Positions 6,950 through 15,779 are shown, numbered from the stretch's first letter. The stretch is 64,000 bases of DNA from Akkermansia muciniphila (GCA_945890645.1 CAMDCV010000008.1:1-64000), one strand, 5' to 3'. The notes: a model not told the origin generated them from the sequence alone. Made by a program: numbers and translations.

Positions 6950-7873
6950 ATGTTTCGCGCCACCTCCGCTGAGTCCCTGCAACAATGCACCCAACCCCTG
7001 CACCTCGCTCTGGGAGTGTTCGATGGCGTGCACGTGGGACATCGTGCTGTCATCAAATCAGCCCAAGACTACGCCCGTCAGAATGGTGGCTCTTGCGGTG
7101 TTGTGACATTTGATCCGCATCCGATCCGTTTGCTCGCACCAGAACGTGCACCACGACAACTCCTAGCATCACTCGATCACAAGGCGCGCTTGTTGCAGCG
7201 GATGAACATGGATTTTTTGTTAGCCTTATCTTTCGATGCCGCACTCGCCTCTCTGAGCGCAGAAGAATTCATTGCTATGCTACAACGCGCAGGAACCATT
7301 GCCTCGATCGCTGTAGGCGAGGACTGGCGTTTTGGCAAAGGCCGCCAAGGGGATGTGGCATTGCTACGACGCATCGGAGAAATCCATGGCTTCGTGATCA
7401 ATGCCGTGCCGCCTGTCATGCATGAAGGCGAACGCATCAGCAGCACACGCATCCGGCAATCGATCCGCGATGGTGCGCTTGCGAATGCCGCTGCGATGTT
7501 GGGTCGCCCCTACGGCATCGAAGGCGAAGTGGTAAAAGGTCAGCAGCTTGGTCGCACGATCGGGTTTCCTACGGCCAATCTCGCGCTCGGCGAAGAACAA
7601 CTCCCTCCCGATGGCGTGTGGGCGGTACGTGTCGTACAGGATACTGTTACTTGGAACGGTGTAGCAAATCTCGGCTATCGTCCTACGGTCGATGGTACTA
7701 AGCAGGTGTTCGAAGTGCATCTCTTCGATGCCGCGCCTGAACTTTATGGAAAAACGTTAGAAGTCGAGTTCGTCCGCTACCTGCGCGAAGAGCGTAAATT
7801 TTCCGATCTCGATGCCTTGCGCGCGCAGATCAGCGCCGATGCCGCAGCGGCGCGGGCGTTTTTTGCTCCATGA
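6950..7873 (+). CDS. ribF: Bifunctional riboflavin kinase/FAD synthetase
   Basis: The 307-residue protein has the standard two-domain order. The N-terminal FMN adenylyltransferase carries LGVFDGVHVGHRAVI (HxGH nucleotidyl site, near residue 25) and ISSTRIRQSI (near residue 165). The C-terminal flavokinase carries GRTIGFPTANL (near residue 203) and ends in the usual FVRYLREERKFSDLDALRAQI. It converts riboflavin to FMN and FAD in the cytoplasm. In many bacteria ribF sits with truB and nrnA; here those two lie 17 kb away. Confidence 0.95.
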   Translation: MFRATSAESLQQCTQPLHLALGVFDGVHVGHRAVIKSAQDYARQNGGSCGVVTFDPHPIRLLAPERAPRQLLASLDHKARLLQRMNMDFLLALSFDAALASLSAEEFIAMLQRAGTIASIAVGEDWRFGKGRQGDVALLRRIGEIHGFVINAVPPVMHEGERISSTRIRQSIRDGALANAAAMLGRPYGIEGEVVKGQQLGRTIGFPTANLALGEEQLPPDGVWAVRVVQDTVTWNGVANLGYRPTVDGTKQVFEVHLFDAAPELYGKTLEVEFVRYLREERKFSDLDALRAQISADAAAARAFFAP

Positions 7874-7945
7874 TAAAAGGTTTTTGATGGAAGAAACGCT
7901 GGTCAGTGCTACGTAAACAAGCTAGATCATCCCGCCTACCAGCCC

Positions 7946-9100
7946 ATGGATCGCCACAATTTCACGCTTTCAGTTCCTTTTACCCATCGTGTTTGTTTTA
8001 CACACGATGCCTTTGTCGTGGGTAATCCCATGCTTAGCGAAATTCTTGCGGAAGGCGGAGGTCGCCGCGCCCTCGTGTATTTGGAAGAATCAGTCGCTGC
8101 TGCGTGGCCAACATTGGTTAACGAAATCACCACATACATCGCAAATACAGACGTAAGTCTTTGCGCTATTCACGTCTTACTCGGCGGCGAAGCCTGCAAG
8201 GCCGGCGACCATCTGGTGCGACATGTCTGGGACCACATCGAAAAAGAAAAAATCGATCGTCACTCCTACATCATCTGCATCGGTGGTGGGGCCTTTCTGG
8301 ATGCGATCGGCTTCGGCGCAGCGACCGCCCATCGCGGCGTGCGACTGGTGCGTTTTCCCACCACGACTCTCTCTCAGGACGATAGCGGCGTCGGCGTGAA
8401 AAATGGCATCAATGCCTTCGGCAAAAAAAATTGGATCGGTAGTTTTGCAGTGCCGTATGCAGTCATCAATGACTTTTCTTTTCTCCACAGCCAAGACCCT
8501 GAGATCAATCGACTCGGCTTGATCGAAGCGATCAAAGTCGCACTCGTCAAAGATACCGAATTTTTTTCGTGGATCGAAGCACATGCAAGCGAGCTCACAT
8601 CACTGCAAAAAGGTCCGCTCGAAGAGTGCATCAAACGCTCCGCTCTCTGGCACGCACGACACATCAGCATGGGCGGCGATCCTTTTGAAATGGGTAGCAG
8701 CCGACCACTGGACTTCGGTCACTGGGCGGCGCACAAACTCGAACAACTCAGCGGCTTCGCCCTCAGCCACGCCGCAGCCGTAGCGATCGGCCTATGGCTC
8801 GATGTCTGTTACTCGGTGAAAGCTGGTTTACTGAGCGAGACCGATGCTCAGCGCATCGAAGCGGTGCTCGAAACCATGGCGATGCCACGATTCGACAACC
8901 ATCTGCTGCAGATCGATTCGCATGGTCGTCACGCAGTGCTTGCAGGCTTGGAAGAATTCCGTGAGCACCTCGGCGGACGATTGACGGTTTTGTTGCTCAA
9001 AGCTCCCGGTGTCAGCATCGATGTGCACGAAATGAATGCGGAATGGATCAGCGAATGCATCACAGAAATGCAAGCGCGCATGGAATTGGCAGCGCATTAA
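7946..9100 (+). CDS. 3-dehydroquinate synthase-like sugar phosphate cyclase, EboD-type
   Basis: The 384-residue protein is an AroB-superfamily cyclase: NAD site CIGGGAFLDAIGFGAA, then TTTLSQDDSGVGVKNGINAF and FGKKNWIGSFAVPYAVIND, and zinc ligands in LIEAIKVAL, DFGHWAAHKLE and LSHAAAVAIG. The GVKNGINAFGKKN segment resembles EboD of the ebo clusters (precursor transport/algal and cyanobacterial pathways) more than housekeeping AroB, and the AroB HGEAV motif is HAAAV here. No other ebo genes (eboA, B, C, E, F) occur nearby, so it is an isolated copy. The reaction is probably a seven-carbon sugar phosphate cyclisation, but the substrate is not known. It converges with the sigma factor gene. Confidence 0.75.
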   Translation: MDRHNFTLSVPFTHRVCFTHDAFVVGNPMLSEILAEGGGRRALVYLEESVAAAWPTLVNEITTYIANTDVSLCAIHVLLGGEACKAGDHLVRHVWDHIEKEKIDRHSYIICIGGGAFLDAIGFGAATAHRGVRLVRFPTTTLSQDDSGVGVKNGINAFGKKNWIGSFAVPYAVINDFSFLHSQDPEINRLGLIEAIKVALVKDTEFFSWIEAHASELTSLQKGPLEECIKRSALWHARHISMGGDPFEMGSSRPLDFGHWAAHKLEQLSGFALSHAAAVAIGLWLDVCYSVKAGLLSETDAQRIEAVLETMAMPRFDNHLLQIDSHGRHAVLAGLEEFREHLGGRLTVLLLKAPGVSIDVHEMNAEWISECITEMQARMELAAH

Positions 9101-9115
9101 AGTGCTACAAAATTC

Positions 9116-9754
9116 TCACTCTTCCATCGTATCCATCAACGCCTCACGCAATGTCGCACGGGCGCGAAACAACAAGCTTTTCACCGAGGAAACACTGGTG
9201 TCCAAGGAGCGGGCAATTTCCTCGTAATCGAGACCTTCAAAGGTCCGCAAAATCACCGCCATACGCTGCTGCTCGGGCAAGGCCGCGATGGCCTGATCAA
9301 TGCTGCGATGCAACTCACGCTTTTCCATCCCCTCGCCCGGCTGCAGGGCATCGTCCGCACGACTGACCGCTGGATGATTTTCCTCGTGCGACTCTAACGA
9401 AATTTCCTTTTTGCGACCGCGACGACGGCTTTCATTGAAGACCAAGTTGCGCGTTATAGTGAACAGAAACGTCGTGAATTTTGCATCATGGGTCCACTTC
9501 GGTGCCGATTGCCAGATGCGCACAAATACCATCTGCGCGATATCTTCGGCCTCGGTCGCATCATTGAGCATCCGCGCCACGGTCCCGATCACCGCCCGCT
9601 GGTGGCGTTCGATCAATTGCCGAAAAGCCTTCTCGTTGCCCTTCGCCGTCTCACGCATCAACGCCACATCAATGGCGTCGTCGGCATCGACGCCGTCTGT
9701 TGCGGAACAGGGCTGATCAGGGATGAATCCAGGCATGGATAGGGCTGCCCTCAT
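9116..9754 (-). CDS. ECF-type RNA polymerase sigma factor
   Basis: The 212-residue protein has region 2 (AKGNEKAFRQLIERHQR, then DATEAEDIAQMVFVRIW and FTTFLFTITRNLVFNESRRR) and region 4 (LPEQQRMAVILRTFEGLDYE, EEIARSLDTSVSSVKSLLF), the minimal two-domain architecture of extracytoplasmic-function sigma factors. No anti-sigma gene is adjacent; the neighbours are a convergent cyclase gene and the divergent mutL, so its signal is unknown. An alternative start is Met7 at 9736. Confidence 0.9.
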   Translation of the reverse strand: MRAALSMPGFIPDQPCSATDGVDADDAIDVALMRETAKGNEKAFRQLIERHQRAVIGTVARMLNDATEAEDIAQMVFVRIWQSAPKWTHDAKFTTFLFTITRNLVFNESRRRGRKKEISLESHEENHPAVSRADDALQPGEGMEKRELHRSIDQAIAALPEQQRMAVILRTFEGLDYEEIARSLDTSVSSVKSLLFRARATLREALMDTMEE

Positions 9755-9846
9755 GGTCTTGTAGAATGAACCCGCTGAAAAGAGAGAAGTTGCGAAAAAA
9801 ATGGCTTGGTGCGCTTCGCCTTCCCTTCTAACCTTGGCGCTGTCCC

Positions 9847-11613
9847 ATGCCGCGCATTCACGTTTTACCCGACATTCTCGCCAGCCAAGTCGCGGCGGGC
9901 GAGGTCGTCGAACGCCCAGCTAGCGTGGTAAAAGAGCTAATGGAGAACTCACTCGATGCCGGGGCGCGCGAGGTTTTGGTGGAAATCGAACGCGGCGGCA
10001 CGGCTTTGATCCGCATCACCGATGATGGCTGCGGCATGGATCGCGACGACGCCCTGCTCTCCCTTGAACGCCATGCGACCAGCAAGTTGCGGAACAGCAG
10101 CGACCTTCACAACATCAGCACACTCGGATTTCGCGGTGAGGCACTCCCCAGCATCGCGAGCGTTTCGCGCTTCCGACTCATCACCCGCGAACGCGACGCG
10201 CTCGATGGCACGGAAATCCAAGTCCACGGCGGAAAAATTATCGACGTCCGGGTGGCCGGTAGTGCCCCGGGCACAAGCATCGAGATCAAACAACTTTTCT
10301 ACAACATCCCCGCACGACGGAAATTTCTCAAAGCAGAAAGCACCGAGGCCTCACACGTCGAGCACGAAGTACGTCTCCACGCACTCGCCGCCCCGACCGT
10401 GCGCTTCCGCTTTCGCCGCGATGGAAACGATGCCTTAGAGCTGCCCGCTGTCACGCGCAAGAGCGATCGCTTGCGCCATCTGTTAGGGGTGGAGAGTGCC
10501 GGTGACTTGATCGAGATGCCACTGCACCACGGCAATGGATTTTCCGTGGAAGGCTTTTTACTGCCTGCCACGCACGCGCGCAAAGGTCGCAAGCACCAGT
10601 GCGTTTTTTTGAATGGTCGACCAATTGAAGATGTCGCCGTCGCACGCGGTCTCAGTGAGGGATTCAAAGGCGGACTGATGGAAGGACTACATCCCGCCGC
10701 ATGGTTGTGGATCGAGATGGAACCGCAGCTTGTCGATGTGAACGTTCACCCTGCCAAACGCGAGGTGCGATTTCACCGCAGCAACGAATTGCGCGAAGGC
10801 ATCGCCGTCGCAGTAGCTCACGGTTTGCAGCAACAACAGCGTCGTGCAAACACGCCACCGCCCACGGATGTGCCCGCACGCACGGGACAAGTCCGTTCGT
10901 TTGTTCCATCGAACCTTACTCCCTCAGAGCAAACGGCAACCCCTACCCTGAAAATTCCCGCGTGGATTCCGCAGGCGACGCAACAGGAAATCTCACTGCC
11001 GCAAGAAACGTTAGCCGAGAAGCCTCAGCCCCAATCCGCTCGCGGAGCGGCAGCATTTCGGTGGATCGGATTGCTGCACCAGCGCTTTGGCATTCTCGAA
11101 AGTCACGATGGGCTGGTGCTGCTCGATCCCCGCGCTGCACGCGAACGCATCGTCTATGAGCGCATTCTTCAGGCGCAGCAGCAAGGCATCGTCAGTCAAG
11201 GTTTGCTCGTGCCGCTTCTAATTGAACTCGATCCCCGTGAAATGGATGTCGTGCTGCGCAATCAAGAAAGCTTTGCCACCGCGGGATTGGAACTCGGCGA
11301 TTTTGGTGGCGGCACTCTGCAAGTGCGCAGCCTGCCCGCCTTTTTGTATCTTACGGATCCACTTGCTTTTGTACATGAAGTGGTCGATGACTTGATCGCC
11401 GGTGGTGCTGGCGGCGCGCGACTCGCCTATGACAAACTCGCCCGCTGTCTCGCCAAACGCGCCGGTTTGCAGGAAAAAATTTCCGCTAACACCGCAATGG
11501 TTTTGTTAGAGGAACTTTTCACCTGCGATCTGCCCTATTGCGCCGCGGATGGTCGTCCGACACTCAGTGAATTTTCACTACGAGAGCTAGATCGACGTTT
11601 TGGAAATCGCTAA
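9847..11613 (+). CDS. mutL: DNA mismatch repair protein MutL
   Basis: The 588-residue protein has a canonical GHKL ATPase domain: IASQVAAGEVVERP-type motif (ILASQVAAGEVVERP), ELMENSLDAGA, DDGCGM and TLGFRGEALPSI, then NVHPAKREVRFH. A Pro/Gln-rich linker (about 325-395) leads to the C-terminal dimerisation domain. There the endonuclease motif normally DQHAxxExxxxE reads DPRAARERIVYE (residues 427-438) and the CPHGRP motif reads CAADGRP (565-571), suggesting that nicking activity may be lost, as in E. coli MutL. It links MutS mismatch recognition to downstream repair. Confidence 0.95.
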   Translation: MPRIHVLPDILASQVAAGEVVERPASVVKELMENSLDAGAREVLVEIERGGTALIRITDDGCGMDRDDALLSLERHATSKLRNSSDLHNISTLGFRGEALPSIASVSRFRLITRERDALDGTEIQVHGGKIIDVRVAGSAPGTSIEIKQLFYNIPARRKFLKAESTEASHVEHEVRLHALAAPTVRFRFRRDGNDALELPAVTRKSDRLRHLLGVESAGDLIEMPLHHGNGFSVEGFLLPATHARKGRKHQCVFLNGRPIEDVAVARGLSEGFKGGLMEGLHPAAWLWIEMEPQLVDVNVHPAKREVRFHRSNELREGIAVAVAHGLQQQQRRANTPPPTDVPARTGQVRSFVPSNLTPSEQTATPTLKIPAWIPQATQQEISLPQETLAEKPQPQSARGAAAFRWIGLLHQRFGILESHDGLVLLDPRAARERIVYERILQAQQQGIVSQGLLVPLLIELDPREMDVVLRNQESFATAGLELGDFGGGTLQVRSLPAFLYLTDPLAFVHEVVDDLIAGGAGGARLAYDKLARCLAKRAGLQEKISANTAMVLLEELFTCDLPYCAADGRPTLSEFSLRELDRRFGNR

Positions 11614-11629
11614 AATCGACGAGATTTTT
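11612..11629. terminator. Weak bidirectional terminator between mutL and LysM gene
   Basis: AAAATC (11612-11617), five bases, GATTTT (11623-11628) plus another T forms an A/T-rich stem directly at the mutL stop, between two convergent genes. The stem is weak, so the call is tentative. Confidence 0.35.
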
Positions 11630-11643
11630 CGCTTAAAGATGAT

Positions 11644-12264
11644 TTACATGCGAGGAATCACCAATGATCGGCCAATCGCCAATCGGGTGTCACGCATGCC
11701 ATTCGCTTTCTGAATGGCGCTAACACTTGTCTTGTGGCGCGAAGCCAAACCAGAGAGAGTATCGCCTTTTTTCACGACCACGCGTGCCGTTGAGGCAGAA
11801 CGGGACTTCGTTGCGACAGTTTTTGGCTTTGCCTTGGTGGTCGTCTTAGCGACGGAGACAGTGGACTTCGGCTTCGCACTGGTGTTTGTGGTAGTCGTGC
11901 GAGGTTTGATCGACGAAGTGCTCGAGCTCGATTTCAAAGTCGCCACTTCTACTGGTTTTGATGGGGTGGGTGCCGAGGTCGATACCGGAGTCATATTGCT
12001 CGGTGGAGCATCGTTTGCGGCAAGAAGTGTTGGTTCTGGTTCCATCTCGATGGGAGTTGGCGCACTGGAGCGGCGGTTCCACTTCGATGGATTATCGGCC
12101 CATGCTTCAACATAATTGCCGCGGCTGTCGAAGGGTCCGTAGCCCGTATCTGCAACACTGCCACCGCCACTGGAGCTGCAGGAGGTGAGAAAACCTGTGA
12201 AGAGTGAAAGTCCGAGGATGGATGCCACGGTGCCGACTGATAAAGTAGATAGAGTAGATTTCAT
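11644..12264 (-). CDS. LysM-domain lipoprotein
   Basis: The 206-residue protein has a lipoprotein signal (hydrophobic stretch ending LTSCSSSGGG, cysteine near residue 29), a long Ser/Thr/Pro/Lys-rich low-complexity linker (about 60-155), and a single C-terminal LysM domain VVVKKGDTLSGLASRHKTS continuing to RSLVIPRM. LysM domains bind N-acetylglucosamine in peptidoglycan, so this is probably an outer-membrane-anchored cell-wall-binding protein. No catalytic domain is present. It is convergent with mutL. Confidence 0.85.
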   Translation of the reverse strand: MKSTLSTLSVGTVASILGLSLFTGFLTSCSSSGGGSVADTGYGPFDSRGNYVEAWADNPSKWNRRSSAPTPIEMEPEPTLLAANDAPPSNMTPVSTSAPTPSKPVEVATLKSSSSTSSIKPRTTTTNTSAKPKSTVSVAKTTTKAKPKTVATKSRSASTARVVVKKGDTLSGLASRHKTSVSAIQKANGMRDTRLAIGRSLVIPRM

Positions 12265-12405
12265 ACGAAAATGTGTAAGGGGTATAACGACCAGAAACGT
12301 CCCAACAAAAGAGATTTACGGACAAGTTTTGATCCTGTCGAGAGAAAAGTTATGAAAAGTTGGATATCAAGGCTTTCATGCCAATAAAATCCCAGCCCTA
12401 ACGGC

Positions 12406-12606
12406 TCAAAATTTGAATTTAGAACCCAGTAGACTGGCTCCAATCGACATCAAATCACTGGTATCACCCGCGAGTAGTTTCTCCACTGCTTGCCGATCCA
12501 CACCAGGCACCTTGGACTGCACGAACTCGCCCACTGTCTGAATCACCTTGGCGACCATCTCTTCCGAAAGTCCGAGGGCAATGAGCTTTTGTTTTAACTC
12601 GTCCAT
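12406..12606 (-). CDS. Small conserved-looking helical protein, unknown function
   Basis: The 66-residue acidic, helix-rich protein reads MDELKQKLIALGLSEEMV, continues with VIQTVGEFVQSKVPG and ends in GSKFKF. No signal peptide or membrane segment is visible. I do not recognise a named family. It lies between tRNA-Leu and the LysM gene on the same strand, and its coding character (clean N-terminus, no shadowing gene) supports it as real. Confidence 0.65.
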   Translation of the reverse strand: MDELKQKLIALGLSEEMVAKVIQTVGEFVQSKVPGVDRQAVEKLLAGDTSDLMSIGASLLGSKFKF

Positions 12607-12626
12607 GATGATTTATATTTAAAAAG

Positions 12627-12708
12627 TACCGGGAACAGGACTCGAACCTGCACAGAAAAATCCACTTGAACCTAAACCAAGCGCGTCTACCAATTCCGCC
12701 ATCCCGGC
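12627..12708 (-). tRNA. tRNA-Leu(TAG)
   Basis: An 82-base minus-strand cloverleaf with a short class II variable arm: acceptor GCCGGGA/TCCCGGT, D-arm GGCGGAATTGGTAGACGC, anticodon stem CTTGG/TCAAG around loop TTTAGGT (anticodon TAG), variable arm around GTGGATTTTTCTGT and T-arm GCAGGTTCGAGTCCTGT. CCA is not encoded. Confidence 0.95.
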
Positions 12709-12756
12709 GCACAGCGACTTTGCGCCCATGATGGTGGACTGGCAAGCATGGAATAC

Positions 12757-12787
12757 AAAAAAACGCAGCAAGTGGTCCCTTGCTGCG
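12757..12787 (-). terminator. Rho-independent terminator of trxA
   Basis: On the minus strand CGCAGCAAG (12787-12779), a 6-base loop and CTTGCTGCG (12772-12764) form a 9-bp stem followed by a run of seven T (12763-12757). It lies 22 bp after the trxA stop. Confidence 0.9.
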
Positions 12788-12809
12788 TTACAGATAAAAC
12801 TGGAGTCTA

Positions 12810-13130
12810 TCAGGCCAAAGCGAGAAGCTTTGCTTTCAGTTGCTCCTTGGTGACGTTAGCACCGACAATTTGATCCTTCACTTCACCGTTTTGGAAAAAC
12901 AATAAGAAAGGAATCGAGCGAACGCCGTATTTGACCGCCAGATCACGAGCGTCGTCTACATTGACTTTGCCAATCTTTGCTTGACCGGAAAGATCGTCAG
13001 CAAGCTGATCAATAATTGGACCAATCGCTTTGCAAGGACCGCACCATTCGGCCCAGAAATCGACGAGAACAGGAACAGAGGATTCAATTACTTCCGTTTG
13101 GAAGTTGGATTCAGTAAATTGGAGTGCCAT
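12810..13130 (-). CDS. trxA: Thioredoxin
   Basis: The 106-residue protein has the thioredoxin fold with DFWAEWCGPCKAIGP (redox CGPC near residues 31-34), the cis-proline region VRSIPFLLFFQNGEV and C-terminal helix ending KAKLLALA. It is a cytoplasmic disulfide reductant for ribonucleotide reductase and other substrates. It is a single-gene unit with its own terminator. Confidence 0.97.
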   Translation of the reverse strand: MALQFTESNFQTEVIESSVPVLVDFWAEWCGPCKAIGPIIDQLADDLSGQAKIGKVNVDDARDLAVKYGVRSIPFLLFFQNGEVKDQIVGANVTKEQLKAKLLALA

Positions 13131-13234
13131 ACGCGGAACATGGACGCTCTATCCGCATCCGTCAAGAGCAGCTCTAAAAAAACATCATACGTGTTCTGCC
13201 GTCATAGATGTCAGCATCTCATATTTTCTCAAAA

Positions 13235-13564
13235 TCACCCACTCACCTCAGACGGGGCCGCCGCTCCACTCTTGATGCTATGAATATAGAAACTCGAACC
13301 AAGCATCACCAACACGCCCAGAATGATATACAAAATCCGCAAATTCGAGCGATCGATCGTACCCACGTAATGATCCACCACGGACGCGCAGCCTGCACCT
13401 ACCGTATACAAAATTACGCAATACATCCATGCCTTGCGAATCCGTCGCGGATCTAGATATGACTCAGGATCAACCACAGGCGCGCTGAATCCACCAATCA
13501 AAAAAAAGATGATCAAAAACGCAGCGAGTAAAATGACTCGAGTAAGTGAGAAATTGAAGTCCAT
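13235..13564 (-). CDS. Small membrane protein, unknown function
   Basis: The 109-residue protein has three predicted membrane helices (VILLAAFLIIFFLIGGFSA, MYCVILYTVGAGC and ILYIILGVLVMLGSSFYI) separated by a DPESYLDPRRIRK loop. No family is recognised. It follows the next small membrane protein gene by 11 bp on the minus strand, suggesting a two-gene unit. Confidence 0.7.
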   Translation of the reverse strand: MDFNFSLTRVILLAAFLIIFFLIGGFSAPVVDPESYLDPRRIRKAWMYCVILYTVGAGCASVVDHYVGTIDRSNLRILYIILGVLVMLGSSFYIHSIKSGAAAPSEVSG

Positions 13565-13575
13565 AGTAAAGTAAT

Positions 13576-13818
13576 TCAGGAATGGTTGATTCTGTCATTA
13601 CGATCGCTGTGCTCAGGCAATTTTACCGCCTTTTTGCGACGACTCGATAGCAACCCAAATACAAATCCTAAAGCCGCTGCAAAGAGCGCGACAGGAGCTC
13701 CGAGTAGTTGCCCGACTTTTCTCATGTTTTCACCTTGGAATAGCAAGGGAGCCAGCAATGCAAAAACGATGGCGGTGAGTATAAAACTGATAATGGCGTA
13801 AAGCAGGGCGCGTCCCAT
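13576..13818 (-). CDS. Small membrane protein, unknown function
   Basis: The 80-residue protein begins MGRALLYAIISFILTAI, has two hydrophobic helices and a basic/acidic C-terminal tail (SSRRKKAVKLPEHSDRN). It lies immediately upstream of the three-helix membrane protein gene on the same strand. No family is recognised. Confidence 0.65.
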   Translation of the reverse strand: MGRALLYAIISFILTAIVFALLAPLLFQGENMRKVGQLLGAPVALFAAALGFVFGLLSSRRKKAVKLPEHSDRNDRINHS

Positions 13819-13912
13819 ATGGTTAATCGTGATGGGCTGTAATTTGATTGTAAGTCAGATAGAGGTCGAGACATTTTTTATATTGTAGAGTCTGATGGTG
13901 GGTTTCACCCCA

Positions 13913-13941
13913 TTGCATCAGGTCCTATGCGCTACTATAAC
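13913..13941 (+). promoter_or_regulatory. Sigma70-like promoter of the phospholipase D-like gene
   Basis: TTGCAT (13913-13918) and TATAAC (13936-13941) are separated by 17 bp, 25 bp upstream of the ATG at 13967. This matches the housekeeping consensus well but has not been tested. Confidence 0.55.
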
Positions 13942-13966
13942 TTGGAGCAAACTCAATCAAACTTTC

Positions 13967-15406
13967 ATGACCGAATCTAAATCCTCCCATTCGTTGCGAT
14001 TCGGAATTGCAGCCATCTTGTTCACTTTGCTGGGAGCTTGCTCAAACACTTCCTCCCACGCGCGGACGAAACAAGCTAGCCCTCATCTCACCACAGGTAA
14101 AAATCTAGCGATGGTTGGTTTGCGATCCACTGTTGTAGCCGCTGTAAAACAGCCCGTTACGTTTACGAGAAATGGAATCGTTGTCTTATGGCATCGACCA
14201 CGCGAGATCATTAGTGCAAACGCTCCCAGAGAACTAACGCAAACATCCGTCATTGCGGAAGCACCGGGAAGTATCGAATTTGAAGCTTTACTGGATAAAA
14301 AGAGGTTTCCCCAAACGGAATTTGGCAAACTCACATGGCTCGTCGATGGTCCGACATTTTTTCCGGAGTTCGACCGACAAATCGCAGCGGCTCAGCAATC
14401 GATCCAAATTCAGGTATTTATTTTCGACAATGATGACATCGGCGTACGCTATGCAGATGTTTTAAAACGACGATCTTCAGAAATTCCTGTGCATGTGCTA
14501 TTTGATGATCTTGGCAGCACAATGGCACACCATTCAGCGCCTGAGACTCTTGGACCGCCAGGATTCATGCCGCCCTCCAACATAGGTTCTTATCTGAGAA
14601 AAAATTCCGATATCATCGCCCGCCGCAGCCTTAATCCTTTCCTCGTGTGTGATCACACCAAGCTCATGATTTTCGATGAAAAAATCGCCTTTCTCGGCGG
14701 CATGAATCTTGGCCGCGAGTATTATTCCGAGTGGCACGACCTCATGGTTCGCGTTGAAGGGCCCATCGTTTCATCACTGTCAAAAGATTTCAAACGATCA
14801 TGGAAAATCGCGGGCCCGTGGGGCGACTTTGCGCTGCTGCGCCGATCCCCTCAGTTGCCACCTCCGCCAAGTATCACCGGAGGAATCCCCCTGCGCCTAT
14901 TGCGCACAGATGCTGCAAAAGGCCGCCATGAAATCCTCGATGTGACATTGCTTGCCATCAGAGGGTCGCGCCGCCGGATCTGGATCCATAATCCCTACTT
15001 CGCGCATGACGACATTGTTGCTGCAGTGGAAGCGGCCGCACGACGAGGAGTCGATGTACGCGTGATCATTCCCCACGCCAAAGAACCCACGCTCATGGAC
15101 TCAGGAAATCTTTCCACCGCCCATGTTCTGATTAAAGCAGGAGCAAAAGTTTACATGCATCCCAAAATGTCCCATCTCAAAGCGCTGATTTGCGATGACT
15201 TGGCTAGTATTGGTTCGGCAAATTTTGACACTCTCAGCATGCGCATCAATCGCGAACTGAATCTCGTTTTCTCCGACCGCGCCACTGTCAAAGAACTCGA
15301 AAATGCGGTCTTCTTGCCTGATTTCAGCCGATCTAGAAGAATGCATCCCACGGAGACGAAAGGCGTTTCCAATGGCTTAGCAGAAACGGTTGCGGACCAA
15401 CTGTAG
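13967..15406 (+). CDS. Phospholipase D/cardiolipin synthase-like lipoprotein
   Basis: Starting at ATG 13967 (a longer frame from 13895 would precede the signal peptide and the promoter), the 479-residue protein has a lipoprotein signal with lipobox LLGACS. Two PLD domains follow: the first HKD motif is HTKLMIFDEKIAFLGGMN (around residue 226), the second is HLKALICDDLASIGSANFD (around residue 404). Such enzymes transfer phosphatidyl groups, for example making cardiolipin. Most cardiolipin synthases have N-terminal membrane helices; the lipoprotein anchor here suggests an outer-membrane or periplasmic-face enzyme instead. Confidence 0.85.
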   Translation: MTESKSSHSLRFGIAAILFTLLGACSNTSSHARTKQASPHLTTGKNLAMVGLRSTVVAAVKQPVTFTRNGIVVLWHRPREIISANAPRELTQTSVIAEAPGSIEFEALLDKKRFPQTEFGKLTWLVDGPTFFPEFDRQIAAAQQSIQIQVFIFDNDDIGVRYADVLKRRSSEIPVHVLFDDLGSTMAHHSAPETLGPPGFMPPSNIGSYLRKNSDIIARRSLNPFLVCDHTKLMIFDEKIAFLGGMNLGREYYSEWHDLMVRVEGPIVSSLSKDFKRSWKIAGPWGDFALLRRSPQLPPPPSITGGIPLRLLRTDAAKGRHEILDVTLLAIRGSRRRIWIHNPYFAHDDIVAAVEAAARRGVDVRVIIPHAKEPTLMDSGNLSTAHVLIKAGAKVYMHPKMSHLKALICDDLASIGSANFDTLSMRINRELNLVFSDRATVKELENAVFLPDFSRSRRMHPTETKGVSNGLAETVADQL

Positions 15407-15428
15407 TGATTTGATTTAGACAATTGAC

Positions 15429-15779
15429 TCAAAGCAAGTCATCTCGCGTTCTAAAATCTTCGTTTGAGAAGTCTAGCTCGGCTCTCAAGGCTTTCAACGC
15501 TTCTTCGTCGGTTGCATTATGTTCCTCATCCTTGGCTTTCTCCGGCAACTCAAGTGTCATGTCGAGAATGCCATATGCAATGGCTTGCCCGATAGTGAAA
15601 GTAAAAAATCCGGCAATGGAACCATAAAGCAATCCTTCCTTGATCCAAAAATAAATCCCCGCACCCGTAGCGAGCAGAAACAGAACAATTTGTATCAACA
15701 CTACGATCCACAAGACACGAACGCCCGCCGAAAGAATATCAGCAAGCAGTTGAGGAATTGCTCTACGTGAGTGTTTCAT
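15429..15779 (-). CDS. Membrane protein of unknown function
   Basis: The 116-residue protein has two long hydrophobic segments (VLWIVVLIQIVLFLLATGA and GSIAGFFTFTIGQAIAYGI) and an acidic cytoplasmic-looking tail (KAKDEEHNATDEEALKAL). Its ATG overlaps the upstream gene's stop by 4 bp, so the two are translationally coupled. No family is recognised. Confidence 0.7.
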   Translation of the reverse strand: MKHSRRAIPQLLADILSAGVRVLWIVVLIQIVLFLLATGAGIYFWIKEGLLYGSIAGFFTFTIGQAIAYGILDMTLELPEKAKDEEHNATDEEALKALRAELDFSNEDFRTRDDLL

